Shown here piece by piece: positions 55,024-62,932 of a stretch of 64,000 nt of DNA. Source of the stretch: an uncultured Prevotella sp. GTDB taxonomy: Bacteria; Bacteroidota; Bacteroidia; Bacteroidales; Bacteroidaceae. The position numbers and the translations under genes were made by a program. The stretch covers positions 43,412-107,411 of the forward strand of contig UQKO01000001.1 of NCBI GenBank assembly GCA_900541575.1, read 5' to 3'. The stretch's first letter is position 1; each line of letters opens with the position of its first letter. The notes under the pieces are model-generated. The model saw nothing but the letters and a program-made list of their open reading frames with translations. It was not told where the DNA came from and did not search any database.

Positions 55024-55949
55024 TGGAAGAAAAGAATCAACTCCAAGCCACTTTTAAATCACAAGATACAGAAGAATGGTTGGACATACACTTCACCCGT
55101 CCCCTAGGATTGCTATGGGCCAAGTTTTTCAATCATTTCAACATTCATCCCAACGTAGTGACCATTCTAAGTATCATCTTGGGAGCAGCTGCTGGTATCA
55201 TGTTCTATTACCCAGACATGACACATACCATCATCGGCATTTTGCTGCTCGTATGGGCCAATCTCTATGATAGCGCCGACGGACAGTTAGCTCGTATGAC
55301 GGGAAAGAAAACTCGTTGGGGACGTATTCTTGATGGTTTTGCTGGCGATGTATGGTTCTTTACCATCTATGCAGCCATTTGTCTCCGTTTGCAGAGCGAG
55401 AGAATTCCTGGCACTGACATTGAATGGAGCATCTGGATATGGTTACTCGCAGCATTTTCCGGATTTATTTGCCACGGCAAACAATGTCAACTAGCCGATT
55501 ATTATAGAAACATCCATCTGTATTTTATCAAGGGCAAATCGGGAAGTGAATTGGATAATTTCCAAAAACTACGCACAGAGTATAAGTCGCTCAGTTGGAA
55601 GCATGATGGCATGTGGATGGTATTCCTTTATTTCTATGGGAATTATACACATTCACAGGAAAAAATGACTCCCCAATTTCAGAAACTTCGTGCTCGCTTG
55701 CTTGAAAAATATGGCGACAATCCAGTCCCCACAGAGCTAGCTTCCGAATTTAGAAAAGGAAGTCTTCCTTTAATGAAATATGCTAACATCCTCACATTCA
55801 ACACACGTGCCATTGCATTATACATTTCATTGCTCATCGGCCATCCTTGGCTCTACTTTGTGTTTGAAATCGTGGTGATGAGCCTTCTGTTCTTCTACAT
55901 GCGAAGCAAGCATGAGGCGCTTTGCACAAGGATAACGACAGAGTTGTAA
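55023..55949 (+). CDS. CDP-alcohol phosphatidyltransferase-family enzyme
   Basis: 308 residues from the ATG overlapping the upstream stop. Several transmembrane helices. CDP-alcohol phosphotransferase motif from Asp83: DSADGQLARM, then G100, D104 and D109. The final spacing is four residues (D104-GFAG-D109), one longer than the usual DG..AR(8)G(3)D(3)D motif. The family swaps CMP for an alcohol to build phospholipid headgroups or similar phosphodiesters. Without its substrates known I cannot say which lipid is made. Confidence 0.9.
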   Translation: MEEKNQLQATFKSQDTEEWLDIHFTRPLGLLWAKFFNHFNIHPNVVTILSIILGAAAGIMFYYPDMTHTIIGILLLVWANLYDSADGQLARMTGKKTRWGRILDGFAGDVWFFTIYAAICLRLQSERIPGTDIEWSIWIWLLAAFSGFICHGKQCQLADYYRNIHLYFIKGKSGSELDNFQKLRTEYKSLSWKHDGMWMVFLYFYGNYTHSQEKMTPQFQKLRARLLEKYGDNPVPTELASEFRKGSLPLMKYANILTFNTRAIALYISLLIGHPWLYFVFEIVVMSLLFFYMRSKHEALCTRITTEL

Positions 55950-56129
55950 GGGAATCCATTGATATTCATTACCACTTGTATTGGCGAAAAAGCTCTGACT
56001 TTACAATAAAACGTCGGTCACTTCGCAATTCGAGCCTAGTGGTTCTTGCAGCTCGAAAGAATCACTACAGAATAATACTCGTTTTCCTACCCCACTTTTA
56101 TAACTTTCACTCTTACAACATTCAACGAC

Positions 56130-57134
56130 GTGAAACCTCTTTACAGAAACTTGTTTCTTCTTTTCGGAATTGCATCCATCATCGTGATGCTTTGCACATT
56201 TGATGTAAACTATTCACAACTGAAACACCATCTGCTGAGTGCAGGCCTTTATCTTCCCGCCGTTATTGGCGTATGGATTTTTGTCTATGCATTCAATGCT
56301 TGGGCTTTTCAGATTATTGTAAATAGCGGTACACATAGCAAGCACCTATCTTATCTACACGCCTACAAGCTCACAGTTTCAGGCTTTGCCTTTAGCTATA
56401 CCACACCTTTTGGCTTTGGCGGAGGACCATATCGTGTCATGGAACTAAGTTCGTACATAGGTGTACCTCGTGCCATGTCATCTGTGGTTCTCTACTCTAT
56501 GATGCACATTCTCTCGCATATCTGCCTTTGGAGCAGTGCTGCAGTTTTATTTGCCATTGTCTACACGGAAAAGATGACACCATTCCTTTGGACGCTTTTC
56601 ATGGTGTTTGCCATAGTACTCGTTGCGGTGCTCTTCGTATTCCGCCTGTGCTATAAGAAAGGCGTCATCGTAAAGCTCTTCCAACCTTTGCTTCATATTC
56701 CCTTTGCCAAAAAATGGACGATTCGTTTCTACGAGAAGCATGAAGCCGATATGCAAAAAGTTGACGACAATATTGCTTATCTTCATTCCCAGCCAAAGGC
56801 CTTTTATCAATCCTTGATATTCGAGTATATTGCTCGAGTTATCAACGCTTTGGAATACTATTTCATTCTGCTTTCCTTAGGAGTAAGCCTTAGCTTTTGG
56901 GATGCAATATTAGTCTTAGCCTTTTCATCTCTAATAGGGAATCTGCTATTCTTCTTCCCAATGCAGCTAGGTGCCCGTGAAGGAGGTCTATCACTTATTG
57001 TTAAGATACTAGGCCTTTCTACAACGGGGGTGGGTATCTTCACAAGTCTTTATACGCGTGTACGCGAATTGGTATGGATTTTCATCGGCGTTAGCCTCGT
57101 CAAAGTAGGCAATAAAAAAATTATGCACGACTAA
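56130..57134 (+). CDS. Flippase-like membrane protein (LPG synthase TM-domain family)
   Basis: 334 residues from a GTG start. About eight transmembrane helices; motif SGFAFSYTTPFGFGGGPYRVME near residue 88 and FFPMQLGAREGGLSLIVKILG near 275 are typical of the lysylphosphatidylglycerol synthase TM region / UPF0104 family. No synthetase domain is attached. Such proteins are thought to flip lipids or lipid-linked precursors. Placed after the CDP-alcohol phosphotransferase, it could move that product across the inner membrane (inference). Confidence 0.88.
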   Translation: MKPLYRNLFLLFGIASIIVMLCTFDVNYSQLKHHLLSAGLYLPAVIGVWIFVYAFNAWAFQIIVNSGTHSKHLSYLHAYKLTVSGFAFSYTTPFGFGGGPYRVMELSSYIGVPRAMSSVVLYSMMHILSHICLWSSAAVLFAIVYTEKMTPFLWTLFMVFAIVLVAVLFVFRLCYKKGVIVKLFQPLLHIPFAKKWTIRFYEKHEADMQKVDDNIAYLHSQPKAFYQSLIFEYIARVINALEYYFILLSLGVSLSFWDAILVLAFSSLIGNLLFFFPMQLGAREGGLSLIVKILGLSTTGVGIFTSLYTRVRELVWIFIGVSLVKVGNKKIMHD

Positions 57135-57224
57135 ACTACTGCTCTATATACAAATCGCGCGATTCTGATGGATTCTATTATATGAAATCGTCGGAAACGA
57201 AAGAAAGCATTTTTCAAAAGAACA

Positions 57225-57935
57225 ATGAGAACATTCCTTTTTGACTACGGTGGCACTCTTGACACCTCTGCCACTCACTGGTTTTACGTATTTCAAAAAG
57301 CTTACGAAAACATGGGCTTATCAATCACAGAGCCTCTACTTCGCGAAGCATATGTAATGGGCGAACGAACACTTGCAAAGGAGCGTATCATCATGCATGA
57401 TGATGACTTTGCCACCATGCTTAGCAAAAAAATTAAGATACAAGTGGAACATCTCCAAGCTCTGGAAATACTAAACCTCAACAATGATGCTCAGAAAGAA
57501 CAAATAATAGCCAATCTCGCCAACTATTGTGATAGCTTTGCTCGAAAGAACGTGGCAGCATCAAGCCTCATTCTTTCTAAACTGAAAGAAAACGCTCATT
57601 TAATCATCGTTTCCAACTTCTACGGCAATCTGCATGCAGTACTTCGCTCTTATGGCATTCTCCATTTATTCAATGAGATTATAGAAAGTGCTGTCGTTGG
57701 TGTCAGGAAGCCCGACCCTGCCATTTGGCAATTAGGCGTTGCAGCCTCTGGTCTGTCTGCCGAAGACTGTATTGCAGTGGGTGACAGTTTCAATAAGGAC
57801 ATTGTTCCTGCATCATCCATCGGATGCCAAACAGTATGGTTTAAAGGCCGTGAATGGGAGGATAAGACGTATAATGAATCTATTCCCACTCACATCATCC
57901 ATTCCTTATCCGAACTTCTAAAGTTCTATGATTAA
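57225..57935 (+). CDS. HAD-superfamily phosphatase
   Basis: 236 residues. Motif I FDYGGTLD has the nucleophile Asp7 but Gly instead of the second Asp general acid; motif II is IIVSNFY near residue 127; Lys in GVRKPDPAIW near 161; motif IV CIAVGDSFNKDI near 183. A cap domain lies between I and II. Loss of the motif I acid occurs in some HADs and can change the reaction. It closes the lipid-type module and may remove a phosphate from an intermediate. Confidence 0.88.
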   Translation: MRTFLFDYGGTLDTSATHWFYVFQKAYENMGLSITEPLLREAYVMGERTLAKERIIMHDDDFATMLSKKIKIQVEHLQALEILNLNNDAQKEQIIANLANYCDSFARKNVAASSLILSKLKENAHLIIVSNFYGNLHAVLRSYGILHLFNEIIESAVVGVRKPDPAIWQLGVAASGLSAEDCIAVGDSFNKDIVPASSIGCQTVWFKGREWEDKTYNESIPTHIIHSLSELLKFYD

Positions 57936-57964
57936 CAGATTTTTCCGCAAACTACGTAAACATC

Positions 57965-58009
57965 AAATATTTCCCCGCATTTCTCAAAAAGAAATGCGGG
58001 GAAATATTT
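57965..58009 (+). terminator. Terminator of the lipid-type module
   Basis: 19-bp perfect stem around TTTCCCCGCATTTC (57965-57983 with 57991-58009), loop TCAAAAA, followed by T/A-rich sequence. Confidence 0.85.
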
Positions 58010-58082
58010 TATATTTGTAGGCACGCAACATTTAGCAAAAAGTAACGATTTAAAATGAGATCATGATACAGAAAGATTACAT

Positions 58083-58246
58083 TTCAAAGAGCCACTCGAA
58101 AAAAACACATTTTGGACAGATGGTTACTTTGTGTCATCAGTCGGAAATGTCAGTCAGGAAACCATCAAGAAGTACATCGAAAACCAAGGGTAGCTATGCT
58201 ACCCCGCATTTTTCATACCCTAAACTGAAGATTTAGGGGTTTTCAA
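58083..58246 (+). mobile_element. IS200/IS605-family remnant (TnpA C-terminus and right end)
   Basis: The frame ending at TAG 58191-58193 encodes FWTDGYFVSSVGNVSQE followed by TIKKYIENQG, the C-terminal end of TnpA-type Y1 transposases. The N-terminal two thirds, including the HUH and Tyr residues, are gone. After the stop come two hairpins, GGGTAGC/GCTACCC (58188-58204) and CCCTAAA/TTTAGGG (58218-58238), then TCAA at 58243-58246, which fits the subterminal hairpin and TCAA cleavage site of an IS605-type right end. Inactive relic. Confidence 0.65.
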
Positions 58247-58260
58247 ATGCGAGTCCCTAC

Positions 58261-58338
58261 AAGGTAAAAAACATTAGTAGTCATTTTACCTTAACTTGTT
58301 AGGGTGGAAGGTAAACTACTTTAGTAGCAGTTTACCTT
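58261..58338. repeat. Two tandem hairpins next to the IS remnant
   Basis: AAGGTAAAA/TTTTACCTT (58261-58269, 58284-58292) and AAGGTAAACT/AGTTTACCTT (58308-58317, 58329-58338) are two copies of one hairpin with TTAGTAG in each loop. Their position beside a Y1-transposase relic recalls REP-like elements. Confidence 0.65.
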
Positions 58339-58375
58339 CGCTGTTCGTGTGATTTTCCACAAACGCTATAACAAG

Positions 58376-58938
58376 TTAAAGATCATCATAGTTCTTATTC
58401 TCGCTTTTCTTGAAATTCTCTACATCGCCATAGAACAGACTGATGAGATATTTTCTTTGAAGAATGCCGTCGGGTCTTAAACTTCTGCATAATGATGCCT
58501 AACATTTTCTTTTCTTCAGCATCAGGCACATAGAATTGAAAGCCTTCTGCATTTCCGTCGCTATCCTTCAGTACGTCAACAACAGCTTTAGAATATTTCT
58601 CTTTGAATTGCTTCAGGATATTAACAAATAGCGTTTTAGCCAACTCCAGAGAAGAATAATCCAGAGAAACTTCCACCGCAAACACATTTTTGTCCTTGGG
58701 ATTAAAGAAGATCATAAACTCGGAGTCTTCGCCCATGAATAAACCTTTATATATTTTCACGCCAGAAGGAGAAGCCTTTGTTTTTGCTACATCGCAAGTA
58801 AGACCTTTGGCTTTCAACTTCTGCGTAAACAACTCTACATTGCCATTCAGTGGGATGCCCATGATTTTCATGTGTGTCTGTCCTTGCACAATCATGCAAA
58901 ACAAAGACAGCATTAAAGTAACTATTGTTTTTTTTCAT
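58376..58938 (-). pseudogene. Secreted hypothetical protein gene with two frameshifts
   Basis: Three frames joined give a plausible secreted protein: signal peptide MKKTIVTLMLSLFCMIVQGQ, a middle HMKIMGIPLNGNVELFTQKL ... FYVPDAEEKKMLGII, and an end GILQRKYLISLFYGDVENFK ... DDL stopping at 58376. The first shift is a run of eight As right after the ATG (58928-58935; seven would restore the frame). The second is near 58475, where one base is missing in TTTAAGACCCGACGG. I know similar small secreted Bacteroidetes proteins ending in a DL motif, but no function. Confidence 0.7.
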
Positions 58939-58951
58939 TGTCGTACGGTTT

Positions 58952-59363
58952 TTAATCATTCTTATGCTTATCCACAAACTCGATAACGGCTTGCAGCGCA
59001 ATGTCGCGAATGGGAATACCTGTGCGCATTTTCATGAGCGCAATTTGCTCGTAATATTCCATCGGAACAATCACGGTAATGCCTTGCTCGGTTCGTTTTG
59101 AACGGTTGCCAACTATGGACATGCCCATGGGCTGGGATGGCTGCGGTTGTGGTTCGGGGTGAACTTGTGGTTGAACTTGCGGTTGCGGTTGAACAATCGG
59201 AGCCACGGCTTCGGTTTTGTTCTGTCGCTTCAGCTACTGGAGCTACGGTTGTTTGCGTTTGCTGCGGTGTGGTAGCATTATTTAAAAGACGTTCGTTCTC
59301 CTCTACCACGGGTGAATCTTCAAGATTGAATGATTTGTATTTGCATTCTTGCTTTCGTGCCAT
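58952..59363 (-). pseudogene. Mobile-element-type gene with one frameshift
   Basis: ATG at 59363 encodes MARKQECKYKSFNLEDSPVV and a Gln/Thr-rich stretch to about 59225. The frame then shifts at or near the AACAAAACC run (59205-59225) to one encoding PIVQPQPQVQPQVHPEPQPQ and a C-terminal domain GITVIVPMEYYEQIALMKM ... IRDIALQAVIEF ending at 58952. The C-terminal helices resemble ribbon-helix-helix or DUF3408-like DNA-binding ends of plasmid and conjugative-element proteins; this is a weak resemblance. Confidence 0.6.
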
Positions 59364-59397
59364 ATCAGTGATTTTTTTGAGTGATTGTAACGTGTGA

Positions 59398-59608
59398 TTA
59401 GTCGGGCATGCTTTCAAGAATTTCTTCTGTGAATTTCTTATAGTCAAGCCCTACCCTACTACAACTATGTATCGTATTAAAATGTTTTTGGGTCGTCAAG
59501 GAATGGAGTATCTTCCCCATCTCGGCTCCACACTACTGCCCCAATGCTCATCACGGCAGCTGTGGGGCAGAGCGCACAAGTTTCTAAATCGAAGGTAATG
59601 TCAATCAT
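59398..59608 (-). pseudogene. Truncated, frameshifted 3'-5' exonuclease-like gene
   Basis: ATG at 59608, overlapping the upstream gene's TGA, encodes MIDITFDLETCALCPTAAVM and SIGAVVWSRDGEDTPF. This is the exonuclease I motif (D-x-E in FDLET) of mobile-element and phage 3'-5' exonucleases. The frame stops at 59477, but a +1 frame continues (NTIHSCSRVGLDYKKFTEE...MPD) to 59398, so one base changed near the AAAAACATTTT run (59478-59485). Total about 68 residues; the catalytic Asp residues further on are missing, so it is also truncated. Confidence 0.65.
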
Positions 59609-59953
59609 TACGTGAAGCTATATATTGATCTATCAAAGACTGAACGCCCACACTCTCCCAGGGTTTCCAATTTTCATCGGTGAAACGCTTTATGGTGGTG
59701 CCCGAACTCATGCCCTTTTGCGCCATGAACTCGCCAAACTTTACGCAAAGTCCACCTTGCACTTTTTTAGGCATGAATGGAACACATTGGGCTTGTCGCA
59801 CTGAGCCAACGTGTAGAGATAGCCTTTATCGCCAAGTGTTGCGCCAAGCACGTCTGTTTCAACGTAATCGAGCAGACACTGCGCAACGTCAGGCAAAGCT
59901 AAAATTGTTTTTGCAATTTTCAATACCAACAATTTCCCATTCCGAAAATCCAT
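59601..59953 (-). pseudogene. Hypothetical mobile-region gene with one frameshift
   Basis: ATG at 59953 encodes MDFRNGKLLVLKIAKTILAL ... GYLYTLAQCDKPNV; from about 59790 the good frame shifts to VPFMPKKVQGGLCVKFGEFM ... QSLIDQYIASRND, ending at 59601. The joined protein would be about 117 residues. No family recognised. It precedes the exonuclease-like gene with a 4-base-type overlap, so the genes were once one transcript. Confidence 0.55.
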
Positions 59954-60000
59954 TTTGAAAAATTCGAAGGTAAAATATCGAAATTAAAAAACAAATCCAT

Positions 60001-60025
60001 AAAAAAAGGTTTGCATCGCCTTTTT
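60001..60025. terminator. Possible bidirectional hairpin
   Basis: AAAAAAGG / CCTTTTTT (60001-60008, 60018-60025) with a 9-nt loop, extended by one A:T pair from the flanks. No gene clearly ends here, so the role is uncertain. Confidence 0.35.
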
Positions 60026-60091
60026 TTCTTCGACCGGAATAGCGTTAATATCTAAAGATGTTCCTTCTTTAAGAATTTTATGGAGAATTTC

Positions 60092-60123
60092 TTTGGTTAT
60101 TTTATTTTTAGTTTTTACTTTTG
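60092..60123 (+). promoter_or_regulatory. Promoter of the HTH gene
   Basis: TTTG (60092-60095), 20-base spacer, TACTTTTG (60116-60123), about 100 bases before the ATG at 60226. Confidence 0.65.
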
Positions 60124-60225
60124 CCGCAAGGTCAATAATCAAAACTAAAATATCAAAGGTTTATATTGGAGATGCTTTGTTTTCGACATTTAGCTGATTC
60201 TATAATATTAAAACAATAATTAGTT

Positions 60226-60894
60226 ATGTTATACAGATATAATTATTCGTACCTCACAGAATGGATGGAGGCAAATGCCCAGATCCCCGTTAACACCATT
60301 CTTCAAGCCGTTGGCACAAAATCGAACAATAGCCTGCATTCATGGGAGCAAATGTCATGCGCCATGCCGATTGTTACACTACTGCGATTTTGCAACTCAT
60401 TTCAAATTCCCATCGAAGCGTTTATTTGCAACACGGGCGATCCGTTCAAAGACAAAGTGTGTATTCCTACATCGGCACGGTTTGAACCTAATGGAGGGTA
60501 TACAACCGACCCAGCCCTCAGACAACCTGGCGAGCGAAAACCTTTAGACCCAACGAATGTAAACATTGTTCCGTCTATTCTGCCCAACGTGATTGCTTTC
60601 ACTCCATGCAAGGAGGAGCAAACAGAGGCTGCGCTAATAACGGATGCGGGAACAATCGCGAAAAACGAAACAAGCGATGGTAACACTCCGCAACCAGAGG
60701 CTGGCGCAAGTTTGCTTTCTCTTATCGCACTCCAGCAACAACACGCCACAAACGAAGCTGAGCATCTTAAACAACAACAAACCATGCTCGACATCATCAA
60801 AGCGCAACAAGCACAAATTAAAGCACTCACAAAACAACTTCAAGAGGAAAGAATACGAAACAAAGGATATAGCACTATGGTAGCAGAACCTTAA
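60226..60894 (+). CDS. HTH (XRE-like) protein with C-terminal coiled coil
   Basis: 222 residues. The N-terminal 65 residues resemble a helix-turn-helix module used in mobile-element regulators (LTEWMEANAQIPVNTILQAVG, SWEQMSCAMPIVTLLRFCNS, IEAFI). A Pro/Thr-rich linker follows, then a coiled coil rich in Gln and Lys (about 175-215, HLKQQQTMLDIIKAQQAQIK). Likely a DNA-binding regulator of the surrounding element. Intact, unlike most of its neighbours. Confidence 0.7.
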   Translation: MLYRYNYSYLTEWMEANAQIPVNTILQAVGTKSNNSLHSWEQMSCAMPIVTLLRFCNSFQIPIEAFICNTGDPFKDKVCIPTSARFEPNGGYTTDPALRQPGERKPLDPTNVNIVPSILPNVIAFTPCKEEQTEAALITDAGTIAKNETSDGNTPQPEAGASLLSLIALQQQHATNEAEHLKQQQTMLDIIKAQQAQIKALTKQLQEERIRNKGYSTMVAEP

Positions 60895-60942
60895 ACACTT
60901 GCTAAAGGTTTACTGACTTATACCTACAATAACGAAGTTACA

Positions 60943-61365
60943 ATGAATAAAGAATTCTATTTATACAAAGTTATTTCATTGCTCATAATTTCTGTCTTCT
61001 TTTGCAGTTGTAGTAAAGTAAAAAACGAGCCTGTTAAAGTAATTCAAACAGGCTCGTTCTCAAATGCTTTGGTAATCAAAGTCAATAAGATAGGCAAATA
61101 TTGTGTCTACATTCCAAGTGATACGGTTAGGTTAAAATTTGCCCAATTGGCAAATCTAAAGGTTACAAGTGAAGACTCAATATAGGAAATTAAACTTTCG
61201 GAGATAAGCAACACCATAGCTACCTACAAAGATATTCCAAAAAGTGAAGACTTGAAGATTAAAATAGAAGCTGATCGAAATGCAGAATATCAACCTATAA
61301 AGAATCTAATGAGATGCCTGCAAGATGCAGGTTATACTCAATATAATCTAACAACAAAATCTTAA
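60943..61365 (+). pseudogene. ExbD/TolR-like lipoprotein gene with in-frame TAG
   Basis: ATG at 60943 encodes a lipoprotein signal (MNKEFYLYKVISLLIISVFF then CSC) and a domain with YCVYIPSDTVRLKFAQLANL. The frame reaches TAG at 61183-61185 and continues in the same frame for 59 codons (EIKLSEISNTIATYKDIPKS ... DLKIKIEADRNAEYQPIKNL ... LQDAGYTQYNL) to a TAA at 61363-61365. The continuation resembles the C-terminal half of ExbD-type periplasmic domains. TAG is an ordinary stop elsewhere here (atpC), so a nonsense mutation is the simplest reading. Confidence 0.6.
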
Positions 61366-61369
61366 AGAC

Positions 61370-62932
61370 ATGACAAATCAAAAACATCCATATGGTTATT
61401 GGACTGATGAAAGAATCATTGAAGAATCAAAGAAATACAAAACCCCAATAGAGTTTAAGATAAATGCACCTACTGCATACAAAAAGGCTAATGAAAAGAA
61501 GCTGATAAAAGAGATGAGATGGTTGAAAACAGACCGTCACAAAAAGCGTGGGCCACGTGCAAATCACAAATATACAAAAGATGTAGTTGTTTCATTTATA
61601 CATGAACATAAATGTACAACATATGCTGATTTTAGGCGCATAAATGAATACGCCTATAACCAAGCAAAGAAAAATGGTTGGTTGCCTGAATTAGGTTTAA
61701 TACAGGATAATCCAGGAAAGATATTCTGGACTAGGAAAAAGGTATTTGAAGTAGCTCGAAACTACTCAAATAAAACGGATTTTGAAGAAAAAGAACCAGC
61801 AGCATATAGTTGGGCAAGTGAGTACAAAATCCTTGATAAATTTGACTGGATGAAGCCGCGTAATTATGACGAAAGGAAAGAAGAGCATAACTCAACTGTG
61901 TACGCCTATGTTGATGAAAACGATAAAGTTGCATATGTAGGTCTGACAATAGATAAAAATAGTAGAAAGAAAAGTCATAAATATGGTTCTAATAGTGCGG
62001 TAAGAAAATACTTTGGCAAAAACATTCCAGAACCAATTAGTTTGAAGGATGGACTGACTGTATTGGAAAGTCAATACTATGAGGATTATTACAAGAAGCA
62101 ATATGCAAATGATGGTTACACTCTTTTGAATGTAGCAGCAACAGGAAAAAACGTTGGTTCTATTGGTGGTATCGCTAAGTGGACTTCAAAAGAAAAAGTT
62201 TTTGAAGAATCAAGGAAATACCATAGTAGAAGTGAATTTCAAAGAGAGGCTGGAGGTGCGTATAATCATGCTAAGCATAACAAATGGCTTAAAGAAATGA
62301 CTTGGTTAACAACACCTGAAAGAAAAATTAAATGGACTCACGATGCTGTTATTGAAGAGAGCCACAAATACGAATATAAATGTGACTTTAGAAAATATGC
62401 ATGTGGAGCACATCAGACCGCAAGTGAAAACGGCTGGCTTAAAGAAATGACTTGGCTTAAAGATAAGCATAAGCCACATAACTATTGGACAAAAGAAAAG
62501 GTATTTGAGGAGAGCCACAAATATTCAAACAAAAAGGATTTTGAGAATAAAGCCAAGACAGCTTTCCTAAAAGCTATGAGTAATGGATGGCTACCTTTGA
62601 TGACATGGTTAAAGCCTCTTCCTTTAGGGAAAATTTCAAAATGGACAAGAGAAGCAATCATTGAAGAATCAAAGAAATACACATCAAGAACAGAATTTGC
62701 AATAAATAGCCCGACAGCATACCAACATGCATGTGAAGACAAAACAATATTCAAGGAAATGCCATGGATAAAAGAGAAAAAGAAATCCAATGGCTATTGG
62801 GATGTCAAAGAGCATGTATTGGAGGAAGGCAAAAAGTACAGAAATCGCAAGGCTTTTTCAGAAAGGGCTTATACGGCATGGAGAAAAGCAAAAGACTATG
62901 GTTGGATTGATGAAATAGAATGGGATAAGTGA
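61370..62932 (+). CDS. GIY-YIG nuclease domain within an eight-repeat array
   Basis: 520 residues. Three repeats (about 10-53, 67-111, 118-163) precede a GIY-YIG-like domain (about 176-266: VYAYVDENDKVAYVGLT, then RKKSHKYG and the E of LESQYYEDYY as candidate catalytic residues). Five more repeats follow (from about 270 to the end). Each repeat is ~45 residues with a WTxExVxEESKKY start, an EF in mid-repeat, an AY near the second helix and a WLKEMTWL end. Similar repeats occur in phage GIY-YIG/HNH endonucleases, where they probably bind DNA. The gene is clearly more AT-rich than its neighbours, begins 5 bases after the preceding pseudogene, and its stop abuts a truncated integrase. Confidence 0.75.
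   Translation: MTNQKHPYGYWTDERIIEESKKYKTPIEFKINAPTAYKKANEKKLIKEMRWLKTDRHKKRGPRANHKYTKDVVVSFIHEHKCTTYADFRRINEYAYNQAKKNGWLPELGLIQDNPGKIFWTRKKVFEVARNYSNKTDFEEKEPAAYSWASEYKILDKFDWMKPRNYDERKEEHNSTVYAYVDENDKVAYVGLTIDKNSRKKSHKYGSNSAVRKYFGKNIPEPISLKDGLTVLESQYYEDYYKKQYANDGYTLLNVAATGKNVGSIGGIAKWTSKEKVFEESRKYHSRSEFQREAGGAYNHAKHNKWLKEMTWLTTPERKIKWTHDAVIEESHKYEYKCDFRKYACGAHQTASENGWLKEMTWLKDKHKPHNYWTKEKVFEESHKYSNKKDFENKAKTAFLKAMSNGWLPLMTWLKPLPLGKISKWTREAIIEESKKYTSRTEFAINSPTAYQHACEDKTIFKEMPWIKEKKKSNGYWDVKEHVLEEGKKYRNRKAFSERAYTAWRKAKDYGWIDEIEWDK

Larger units (their letters stand above)
57936..58375. other. Intergenic region with IS remnant and hairpins
   Basis: No intact gene. It contains the HAD terminator, an IS200/IS605 remnant and two tandem hairpins, listed separately. 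Confidence 0.7.

Noticed and set aside
55922..56203. 93-codon plus-strand frame between two membrane-protein genes
   Set aside because: It overlaps the end of the CDP-alcohol transferase and the start of the flippase-like gene in another frame; composition is not protein-like.
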